Source: Mauremys mutica
Lineage: Eukaryota > Chordata > Testudines > Geoemydidae
Assembly: GCF_020497125.1 (NCBI RefSeq)
Contig: NC_059072.1
Span: forward strand, 306,918,781 to 306,982,780
Direction of reading: 5' to 3'
Length of the DNA: 64,000 nucleotides
Positions 11,301 to 23,300 of the stretch are shown here, in pieces. The notes beneath the pieces were generated by a model. It did not search any database. It saw nothing but the letters and a program-made list of their open reading frames with translations, and had not been told where the DNA came from. The translations under genes and the position numbers were made by a program. Positions within the stretch are counted from its first letter, which is position 1; each line of letters starts with the position of its first letter.

Positions 11301-14300
11301 GTCTGGATGTTGAATAGAAGGAGTCCCAGATATTGGTGGTGGATAGGTATGTTTGGGGGTGACTCTTTCCTAATTTCATGGTTATCTTAATCAGAAATTG
11401 AATATTCCACACCAGGCTGTAGTTTGTAAGATCTGCTAGACCCAAAAATGGTTTCTTGAGAATTGACCAAACTGTGTGGTACATTTTACTAGTTTCATTG
11501 GTAGTGGTGATGACGATAACAGTCTGTTACCCAAGAGCACCTAGCAACTTCGCTATCTTTCACCACTTGTTAAAGGCATGTGTCTGACTCACAGGAGGTG
11601 ACTTGGATTTCTTTCAGCACATTAAATGTGCATTTCTCCGTAAATGTGCCAAATTCAGTGGGACCCAATGTATGGCTGCTGCTTTCCCCCCACAAGTGGG
11701 ATGACTTCTGTAAAAAGTATGTTACCAGTTCCTCACATTATACACAGCTGGGTAGACAAAGCAATTTGTGTTCCAGAAAAGTTCTGTGTAGTGGGATTTA
11801 CCACAGCAATAGTAGAAGCAAAAGATCCACTAGGCTCTACCATGGCTGGTGTAGAATTTCTAGGAAATCTTTGTAGTTTATTTGCATCTGATCATATTTT
11901 CTGCCAAAATTTGTTTCATTTCCTTCTTGCTTCATTTGATGAAAATAGCAGAAAAGCATGGTGATCTGTGGGGCTGGTGTTGGGGAGAGATGAATGTAGG
12001 CACTAATATTACTAGTGGCCATTGTGTGGTTATAATGCCTCACTAGCTCTTCCATTGCTTGGTCTACAGGACTAGGGAAAGTTTTCATGGTAGATGCTTA
12101 GAGTAATGTTTAGGTCATTAAAAGTGTGAAGGAATTCTTTATTTTAAAAACAAAAGTCACAATTTTTGCTTGTTCTTTGCTTTTCAGTTTTGGTAATAAA
12201 ATTAGGGGAAATCACTGACTTTGTTTTCACTTTCAAGATCATACTGTTGCAGTGTTTGAATTTTAAATTCTGCATATTTATTTTACTGTTTTTACTTATA
12301 TATTAATGGAACAGTTTCTTTGTATTTATTACACTTTATATAAATACACACTTGTATTTGAATTACATGTGTGTAAATTTAGAAAAATTATATATTGAGT
12401 ATATGCTAGTGTAAAACAACTTACTACATTTTCTGTAGAGGAAACATCAATGTTAGTCATTTGGCTTTATAAATGCTTGTTTTTACAAAATTTAATTTGG
12501 GGGCCAAATTTAAGCTACACTACCGTCCAGTGTGTATTAAGCAAGGTATTCCATCTTTTTCTACCTACACTATAGAACACCAGTTATGAGTCTTAGTCAT
12601 TAAAGCAATACATGATTTTTATCAGTTAATATTTATCTTTCATCTTTTTTTCTGATGACAGGTCAAACACCAAGGCTTTCCAAAGTAAATCTTTTCACTT
12701 TGTTCAGTCTCTGGATGGAACTATTTCCCCCAGTTGAACAGCAAAAGAAATCGCAGGTAAAATATATTGCTTGCAGTTTAGTTGTCCTTCCTGAACAAGA
12801 TGCTAACACTTTGTCTGTGAATATACTTAACCAGACTATTGTGTGTTATCATTTACACATATAATAAATACTTTCCAGGTACTTTTTAAAAGTACAGAAA
12901 TTGTATTGAGTGTATTTCTGACCATTTTTTCTTCTGTAATAAATGGCAGGAGGAATAAAAGCAGAACCTGAGAGCAAAAATTTAAGAATGCTATCTATTC
13001 ACCATCTAAACTTAAATGTAGTTACATACTTTTGTTTATATCCAAACCTTGTTCAAACAATAAGATTATTGTAAATGCTCTTCTGTCTAAGGTACTATAA
13101 ATGGTATAGCAGAAAAGAATTGAGATGTCCTATATACTACAATAGATAAGTAATTCCAGTCAGCAACATTAACTTTGGTCGTATGATCTCAAAAGAGGCT
13201 TGGTATTTGCTGACAGATATTAAATTAGAAAAATGGGAATGCAGTTATAAATGTGACAGAATGGTGGCCTAGATTTAAAAAATTGGGCTGAAATGCTAAA
13301 GAATCTTTTGAGACTGGTGGTCCCCTGTATTTTTCAGCACATGTTCCGATGTGTTGCTATGTGATGATTTCTTGAACTGTCTATACCTTACTCAGATGGT
13401 AACAGGGTGTATGCTGATGTAATGTTATGGAAAACATTATGGTTTTGTTTTGGAGTCTACATCCATGGATTTTCCTGTAGTCCACCAAGCTGGCCAATGG
13501 TTCACTCAACTGGGGCTTAAAAACATGGATCCTATCGACAGAGCAGACTCTTCTTTAAAACACAAACCTTCTTGTATAGTTATAGGAAACTGTCATTTAA
13601 AAACCAAACTCTTGAGTGAATAGTAGGTGCATGGAGCCATTTGAAATGTCCATTGCACCTTTTTAAGGCTAGAATATCTGGGTGTTAGTGAAAAGGGTAT
13701 TCATCTGTGTCAACTGGTCTCCTGGATAACTGAAAGACAGTGCTGCTTCAAATTTGAGGTGTTTTTTGTAAGCACCTTGATACAGGGTTCTCTCTAAGTG
13801 ATCCCTTTGGGATCAAGGACTTTGTTACTCTTCTTTAAAAATAATTAACTTTTTATACATTGCATACCTATATACCACCTGATGGAGTCAAGATAAATCT
13901 TAATGTACTCCTCTAGTCTAGTGCCAATACTTTCACACAAGTGTAAATGCTGTTTCTTCATTTAAGCTGCTTGAAGGGGAAACGGCAATACAGCTCATGT
14001 ATAAACTAGAACAAGAAAAGGAGGGTAAAATAAAAATTGGTAATAATTAGAAATCTGACCCAAGCCTCAAAGTTAGGTTCCAAATTTAACTAACTTGCTG
14101 TTCTAGGGTATTCAAACCCACTCTTCTGATTCTGCCTGTGATGGAGATATGGGCTCCTTCTGAAGTTTGAACCCAAAGTCAAACTTAGACAAAGTGACTA
14201 GGAGAGGGCAGGTGGTAGACAGCTACATGGGGCTGTACAAAAATCCCAGATACATAACTATCACTAACAATGGAATTTCTTCATAAATCTTAAGCAACTG

Positions 14301-17300
14301 TAGTCTTTCAGTTCTCACTCTTAGTAGCTGTAACACCATGATGGCCATTATTAGAAAAATTTCATTGGGCTAGGCTGTCTCCTATTTTTCCACAAACACA
14401 GATGATCCAGATGTAGCAAATGTTGCCTGCAATGTACAAAGGGAGGATTTGTCTTACTGATTCCCCAGGAAGCCTCTGTGGAGATTAGCCTGTGCAAATG
14501 AGGAGAGGCAGAACTAGTGTTGGAAGCTCAGATGTTCTCTAGCATAACTTAATCCTCAGTCCTGGGAGAGTGAATAAGAGTGTTGAACTCATCAGCATTC
14601 TTACATGGAGGGTTCACTGTGCAACAGAGAGGATTCAAGAATGTAGGCAATGACTAGGATTGGAGGCTGTACCCTGGCCTTTCCACACAGAACCCCTGAG
14701 CCATGGTTTTAGCTTCTGTGGCTGGAAGGGAGGGAGATAAACCTCACTCAGATGGAATCATTCAAAAGATACTGACTGGAAATTTGTGGGATGTCCCATC
14801 CTCTGTGGATTTTCAGGGGATAATCTGCCCCAGAAAAAAAGACAGTAAGATTTCATGTGTTTTGACTGGAAGTTTGTTACGGGATCTGTTAGATGAGTAG
14901 AATGACTAAAAAAGATTAGCATGTACTTCCAAGACCTATAATGAGCAGCACTGCCTAAAGGAAATGTAACCAAGGCTACGTCTATACTACTTGCCCGGGT
15001 CGGCAGGTAGCGTTCGACTTCTCGGATTTCGATATATCGCGTCTCATCTAGACACGATATATCGAACTCCGAACGCGCTCCCGTCGACTCCGGAACACCA
15101 CCGCAAACGGCGGTGGCGGAGACGACGGGGGAGCCGCGGACTTCGATCCCGCGGCGTCTGGACGGGTGAGTAGTTAGAACTAAGGTAGTTCGAGTTCAGC
15201 TACGCTATTCGCCTAGCTGAACTTGCGTACCTTAGTTCGACGACCCCCCCCCCAGTGTAGACCAGGCCTAAGAGATGTATCTGTCGATTAATCTTTGAGA
15301 GACCAGGTGGGTGAGGTACTATCTTTTATTGGACCAGCTTCTGTTGGTGAAAGAGACAAGCTTTCAAGCTACACAGTGTAATACAAGATGGAACAGATTG
15401 TTTAGCATAAGTAGTCCTCCTTGTATTTCATAGACAATCATAGAATATCAGGGTTGGAAGGGACCTCAGGAGATCATCTAGTCCAACCCCCTGCTCAAAG
15501 CAGGACAAATCCCCAGGGTTTTTTTTTTGTTTTGTTGATTTTTTTTTTTTAACCCCAGTTCCCTAAGTGGCCCCCTCAAGGATTGAATTCACAACCCTGG
15601 GTTTAGCAGGCCAATGCTCAAACCACTGAGCTATCTTCCCCCCCCCCTGTGACACTCTGCATACCTTTCCTAGACCTGAAGAAGAGCTATGTGCAGCTCA
15701 AAAGCCTGTCTCTTTCACCAGTGGAATTTGGTCTGATAAATCCACTTTCTCTCTCCAATATCCTGGGATCATGAAACATGTTTTGACCATCACTGCATTA
15801 TCATAGCCCAAAATGCAAAGAAGTGCAATGCTGCGTGTAGTTAAGTCCATGCTTTGTGGAACACACTGAGTGAGCTATGGCATCATTATGAACTTTTAAT
15901 TTGTAACAAAAATTAATAATGTACTTTTTATATAGGTAAAGAAGACTGGCCTGGTCGTAGTGAAAAATATAAAAATGGTTGGTCTACATTGCTCCAGTGC
16001 AGACTTACATGCTGGTCAAATTGCTCTGATTAAACATGGATCAAGGCTTAAAAACTGTGATCTTTATTTTTCCAGAAAACCATGTTCAACTTGTTTAAAA
16101 ATGATTGTAAATGGTAAGTTACAGACTGTAGTATGGAACGGGTAAATATGTTAATTTAGATGTTTTGCTACTTATGACTGACAGTATACAGAAAACTCAT
16201 ACTCCCTGGGGATTGCCCCAGTTCTGTATGTAAATGTTTACCTCATTGGTTTGCATAGTAAGCCTTGATATTTTCAATAGGGAAGACCAGTATTAAATGT
16301 CTCTATTCTGCAGTTGGTGATTCAGGAAGTGGGACTCTTTCCACTGAGCCAGTAGCCACTCAGTGACTCGGGTACTGTTAGGTGGCAGTACTGTGTTCAT
16401 TACTTGAACATAAAACTGAGGCCTTTGACCACAGTATTCTCATGACACTTTGCAAGGGTAGCAGTGTTAACCTGGGAGTCCTGGTTAGTTTTATCCCAGG
16501 TAGTTACATTCTGCTTGCCTACCTGTAATTTTACCAGAAGATCCAATTGCATGCTAAGTATTAACTGCAGCAAAGAGGAATGTGAGTTGGTGTGGAATTC
16601 AGATGCAGTTCTTTGAAATTCCTTTTCCATTTAAGATCAAGTGCATTTCACAGGTCACATTCTTCGTCTTTGTGTGGTGTGGACTGACTACACTGTTCTT
16701 CAGCAACCCTTGCTTTTCACCACCTAGGGCACCACTATAAGAATCTGTTTTTTTGTTATGCACTGGCAATGTGGTCAGATGGTACAAGACATAAAAGTAA
16801 GGCGTCCCTGCCCCGAGGAGCTTACACTGAAGCTAATTGTTTTCTAGATTGTATTGGAGATGGTGCATCTTGGCCTTTTGGTTGCCAGAACTGTAAAAGC
16901 ATAATAGAAGCAAAACTAGCTAATCTAAGACACAATAACCCCTTGATGCTGATATTTGCCAGCACATATGATGCTCAAATGCAGTTTGAAGAACACCCAC
17001 TCCTTGTTGTTAAAGGGGTCAAAATGCAATATTCTATGATAATGTTTTAAAGTTAAGGTTATGAAAAATGTTTAACACCAGTGTTTGCACACTTCCTGTT
17101 AACCATGTGTATCTTCTGTTTCAGCTGGAGTGAACAGAATTTCTTATTGGCCTGCAGATCCTGAAATAAGTTTGCAGAATGAAGCCTCCAACCCTACCAG
17201 TACTGAAGATGCAAAGCTAGATGCCAAAGCAGTAGAAAGATTGAAATCAAATAGTCGAGCTCGTGTGTGTCTCTTGCTTCAGCCTTTAGTGTGTGATATG

Positions 17301-20300
17301 GTGCAGTTTGTAGAGGAAACCACCTACAAGTGTGATTTCATTCAAAAAATTGCAAAAACTCTGTCTGGGTGTAACACTGACTTTTATACTGAGTGTAGAC
17401 AAGAAAGAATAAAGGAGTATGAAAGTTTATTCCTAATTTCAAATGAAGAAATGCACAAGCAAATATTGATGACTATGGGTCTGGAGAACCTCTGCGAAAA
17501 TCCATATTTTAGCAATCTTAGGCAAAATATGAAAGATCTTATCCTGCTTTTGGCCACAGTAGCTGCCAGTGTCCCTACCTTCAGCCATTTTGGATTTTAT
17601 TGTAATGGATCGCAACAGACAAATGACATGCACTATCAAAGCTTGCCCCAAGAAATTGCAAGGCACTGTATGATACAAGCCAGGTTACTGGCGTACCGAA
17701 CTGGTGAGTTTCTATGTGAATGGGAGAAAAGCCAGTCTTGTGGTGATCATGGGACTGGAAGTCAGGAGCCCTGGTTAAATTCCTGGCAGTGCCAAACACT
17801 TCCCATCTGACCTTGGGCAAGGTACTTACCTGCTCTGTGCCTCAGTTCCTACATCTGTAAAGTGGGGGTACCACTTAGAGTACCTCACAAGGGGCCTGCA
17901 TTAATGTTTGTAAAGGGCTTTGAGCTCTTCAGATGGAAGGCGCTTTCACAGTGCAATTATCCTACACTGGCAAAGCCTCAGCCAGCATGTGCACCCCCTA
18001 TCTGAAAGATTACAGCGTTATTTAATTTATTGGAGCCCTTGCGAGATCTTTTATATACGAACACTAGGTGTCACTTGTTGACAAAAAGGTGATCAGTTGG
18101 CATTGTGGTAAGCATGGTATACACACTTAAATAGAAAATAATAGTAAACAGAAATAGAGATGCTCTTCCATATCTGTTCATTACCCACTAGCAGAATACT
18201 AGTTAGTTTTGTGTAACAGCATTTTCCTATTCCCATTGTTTAGTAGTGATAGTCACTACACACTTGACAACTGACCATTCCACTTGCAAAGATTGTGGAG
18301 TTTTGAAGAACAGGATACTTTTTTTTTTGGTAGAGGACAGAGGCTATGAATTGACTTTGGCCTACTTTTGATACCAATGATTTCTAATCCCCTTATTCTC
18401 TAGCTAATTAAATAATGGCAGACTTGTGCAAATTGCCCAATTAGAGACTAAAATTCTTTGCACTATTATGCAGGACTCAGAAAAAATATATACTCTACAT
18501 TATAACCCTTGGGAAGCTTAAAATTGGCAATACTTTCCTTGCTCATTTTTTGCTTCCTCCATGTTGGTTAGTTACTATGTTTGCTAGTGTTATTTTTTTT
18601 TATTTTTTCATTAATAAATAGTAAAGCATTTGTTTGAAAAATTAATCCAAAATTGGTTAGATTGATTTTTTCAACTACTTTAAAATAGGTCAAATATAAC
18701 AAATTGTTCTATCGAAAAGGGATGTAAATATATCCCTTATATTAATATATCCTTTTCCTTGACATGCACATTTAAAGTATTGTATGTGTCAGATCCCCTA
18801 GGACATACCTGGCAATAAGAAACTTTTACATCCTGTGTTTTGTGAAGAGATCTCATCGCATTTAGAATTCTTTCTCTGACACCTATCACATCATTAGTCC
18901 CCATGATTAAGAAAATCGGTTTGACTGACTCAGATGTTTGGTTTTCTGGAGTAAAGTATGGTTTGTTTTTTGGTTTTTTTTTCCTTCCATCTTTTGTTCT
19001 ATAGGACAAGGGGGAAAAATAACAGATGGCAGTAGGGTAACTTCTAGAGAGAGCCAAGTACCAAGAGATCTGCACGCTTTAGGGTTATTTCATAGTGTGT
19101 ATGCATTGGTACTAGATAGCCTAAGTGTCTCCTAGGACTTAGAGAATGTTGGACAAAGGGCGCAGGAAAACTTCCTTATATTAAGTCATACCACCTTTAA
19201 CCTATGGATCTTTCATCCAGCCTCCTGTTCCTTGCCATTTCTAAGTTTCCTTAGTGTGCAAGAGACCTCGGCATAAGTCTTTGGGTTTTTACATAAGATT
19301 GGCTTCAAGAAGCACAAGCTATTCATTCTTCCTGGTATCATACACCATAAGCCCCTAAACCCTCTACATCCTGCAACCTGCACAGTTGAGAGCCACAAAG
19401 CATACAGTTTATGCATTAATGTATTTGTGAAAGTCCTGGAAATGGTGTAACCATCCGAGGTCTTGATAATGTCATAATTAAAGTGTTATATTAAATAAAT
19501 GACATGCAAACCACAGGAAGATCAGTGGAGAAGGACATAGATGCCCTGGCTGGCACTATATAATTTTTACAGGAAGGGTATTTCCCATACTTCCTTCTGC
19601 AGGTAAACCACTGCTCCCCAAAACCAAATGCAGCACTGACATAAACTAGTGTAACCTCCATCTAAGTTAATGGGCTCTCCACCCACGTACAGGTGGGCAA
19701 AATTTGGTTCATTATTCCAGCCTCTCTTCCAGGGAATCTGAGGCAGATTTCTGGTATTTGCATGTAATTGGACCCAGCAAGGTTTAGAAAGTTCTTTTGT
19801 CTAGTTCCTAATTATCCTTGAGGCTTTTGTGCCTCCAGAACAGCAAGAGGAATTCCTTCCAGAAATCTGTCCTTTCTTACAAGTGACTCTGGTGGCACTT
19901 CTGCAAAAGCAAAGGAATTCCATTCAATTCAGATTGGTAAATCAACTCTTCCTACACATCCCGCACCAATTTTTGAATTGATGAGTGATATGCATATAGT
20001 GGTGTGGGCTTGGAATGCTGTTCAGGTCTGGCATCTGTCTGCATGTTCCTCAATAACCATAAAATAGGGAAATATCTGAGAATGATAGGTATTAGCTAAC
20101 AGGAACTCTCCATCCCTATGCCCACAGCATATGTGGCACCCATGTGGCTTGTATCCTTTCAACCTGCTCTAGAGCCATAATGAAGAATTTTCTTTAAATT
20201 ACATATTTTTAAAACTCCTACTCTAGCTCTCTTGCCTCCCTCTGAAAAAAATTATTTATTTAAAGTTCCAATTCTGCCCTCAGTTACAGTTGCAACTTTA

Positions 20301-23300
20301 AGTCAAAAGAAGCTGCTGGGTGCTAAGCACTTTGAAAACCAGACCATTTATTTAGATGCCTAAACATAGGTTTTGTAGCCTGGCTTTATGCTTTTTTGCA
20401 AATTGTGCCCTTTGAAAGAATACTCATTTTGGAAAGTTAGGAGGCAGGGTTGGCACAGAATAGAGAGAGAAAAGGATCAAAATAGGGAGCACATGCCAGG
20501 ATAAGTTGAGGCAACTCCCATAACCTGGTGATGACTCAAGCCTGGGCTGCATAGTCCTTTGGACTCAGTTTTAGACCACAATATGATGACCATCTTATAA
20601 ACCAGAGAGCACCATCCAAATTATCTAAACAAACCTGATTGATTCAGGTAAGGGGGGATATAAAACTTGAGGAAGAAGGTTTACAGCCACAAATTGTTCT
20701 TCTGTTTTACCTTTATTAACTGCAGATATTTGTCTGGATAAGTGTTTATTATGTCCAACCCAGCTTGTCCTATTTAGGCCTGCAGTGACATCCTAATCCT
20801 ATGTTAACTGATATTGAAATAGACCTGTAGCATTAGTTATACCATGTGGTAAAAAGGGGATAAAAGGAAGGAGAACAATTCATGCTGGCTAATATATAGG
20901 AATAACTAAGAAAAACATGTCAATAATTTGTAAGACCTGGTAAAAACATTTCTTTGGCAGGAAAGTCCCCCTTTAAGTGCTGAATTCTGCATGGCACCAA
21001 GAATGCTGGGAGATAGTTAATTGGAACAGCACTGGTTGAAGCGTTGTGTACTGAAAGCCATAATGTTCTTTACCACCATAGCACACCCCATTTTTAACCA
21101 GTTAAAATGCCTCCCGTCAGAAATACCTTGGAAGACTTTCAAATAACTTAAATGAAAGTTCTGTTCAAACTCCTGCATAGTGTGTAAGAGAGAGCCCACA
21201 AAACTCTTCTGTACTAGAGCTTGATTCTGTATGTGGCTATTAAAAAAGTTTGTCTTTTAAATAAATTTTGATTAATTCTTTTTTCTTTTTTAAGTTTCCA
21301 AGTGATCTTCTGCCATCCATTAAACTCCTTGGTGCTATGGGCTAGATTCCCAACACAAAGTCCTTTGCTTTGTGTAGGGTGGCCAAAGCCAATAATCACA
21401 AAGCACCTAGTGTTTCTAGGTAGCTATCTTCTTAGCACACTTTGCCTTAGTAGTATCTAATAACTGTCAAAAGAGACCCAATGCTTATATCTCTCCACAC
21501 TAAAATCTCTCCACAATAATTACATTATTTAGTCAGCTAAGGTGTTGGGGAAAAGACACAGGCCTGAGTGAGGAGGGCTGCATTCTGTTCTTGTCTTTGT
21601 CATAGACTTGCAAACCTTTGGTAAGTGTCTTAATCTTTCTGTGCCTCATTTTCCCTATCAGCAAAGTGGAGCTAATATTTCTCAATGTGCCATGAGGCGT
21701 CATTCATTAATTGTTAGGTAATGCTGTCAGATTTCCAAATGGAAGTTTTCAACAAAAGTGCCTATTACTTATTACTTCTTATACATTCTATATTTTAGAG
21801 GATCACAAAACAGGTGTGGGAGCTGTTATTTGGGCAGAAGGAAAATCTGTGAGTATGGAAAAATTGTCACTTTGTCTCACACTGGCAGTTTGTACTTCAA
21901 TTTTGCTCAGCATTGACTGTATTACTTTGTAAAAGAGAGGTGTTTATGCATTATGTTACTAAAAACTGCATTTTTTTATTCTCTGGTAACTAAATTAACT
22001 TTTGGTTGATAATTAGGCTGTCAAGATGGGTTAGTATGATTGAGTTGGTAAATGCCACAATGTTTGTGCCTAGCTTCTCATCTGTTAGACTCCATAGTAA
22101 CAGAATTACGGTCATTCCAGGTGTCCTAGCTACAAAGCTTTCCCAGTACTACTAATCCAGAAACATGTGCTGTTCAACAATGTCACTATTCAGTTCTTCA
22201 CCTCTAGAGAAGTCAAACGGCAACAGTTTACCTGACAAATCCTTGTTTGATGCAACTGTAGTGTTACGCCACACTGAACTTTTTGCAGCAAATGTCTGGG
22301 GAGCATACCTTCTTTGGCTCAGAGTAGGGTTTGAGGGAATGGAAAAATGCCAAAACAAGGCATATACTAATGTGCAGCATTGACTCATAAATGGTAAACC
22401 TAGACAAAATGTATTCATGTACTGAACTATACTGTGGTGATGCAACAACAAATAGCTATAGCAGTGCTGGATGTATCAGAATGACAGGTTATTTTACTTC
22501 TGTGGAAAAGGATCTTAACTAATCGTAGATATGTCTCTCTGCTGTTTCTCCTGCTTCAATTTGCTTTCTTGGTTCTAGCTGCTCTTCAGTGGAGCAGTAC
22601 TTTTTGAGAACCCCATCTATTTAGTGACAAAATAAGGACTGGAGCCTCAACTTGAGTCACAGAACTTTAGCCTCCGATTTTATGCCTTGGTTCCTCATAT
22701 GGCACTAGAAAGATAAACGTAGAATGTTATTACTCTCCTTTTCTTTTCATGCCCAGGCATAAACTTCCTTGTGCTAGAGCTCATTTCATAGGTCTTTTCC
22801 ATCTTTGATTATTCTTACTCTATTAAAAGAGGTAGTGAGTCCTCCTGCAAGTGCAAGATTATTCCATGATGTATTTTCTAGCACTCAGTTTGGATTATTT
22901 CATTCTGGTCATCAGTTGTACCACAAACTATTCTAACTTCAGCCGCTAACTTCTTTACTATATCAACATGTTTGCCATCTGATAGATCTCCATGCAATGG
23001 CCAAATAAAGGCTTTTGCATCTCGAGCTCATCCTGTAGCTACTCTTTCCTGCTCTCACATATTGCAGTGTGGCTTAATGACTTAGTCATTCATACTTTTT
23101 GTTGCCTCTATCAGTGCTGCTTACAAGGAGAAGTAGCCAATGAGATTAACTTGCTTTATTTATTTTGTTTGTGTTATAATGTGACCATCCAGTGCCATGG
23201 ATGGATATGGAGATAGATGGCACTGGATGGTCACATTATAACACAAACAAAAAAAAATATATGAACCCCCACCACTACACACACACACACAATATACTAC

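Noticed and set aside
11580..12088. Overlapping frames of about 100 codons in CDADC1 intron 1
   Set aside because: No family resemblance, both strands open, in AT-rich intron.
23163..23252. Calling the 36-bp hairpin a microRNA gene
   Set aside because: Stem is perfectly paired and unconserved as far as can be seen; no small-RNA evidence. Reported as a structure only.
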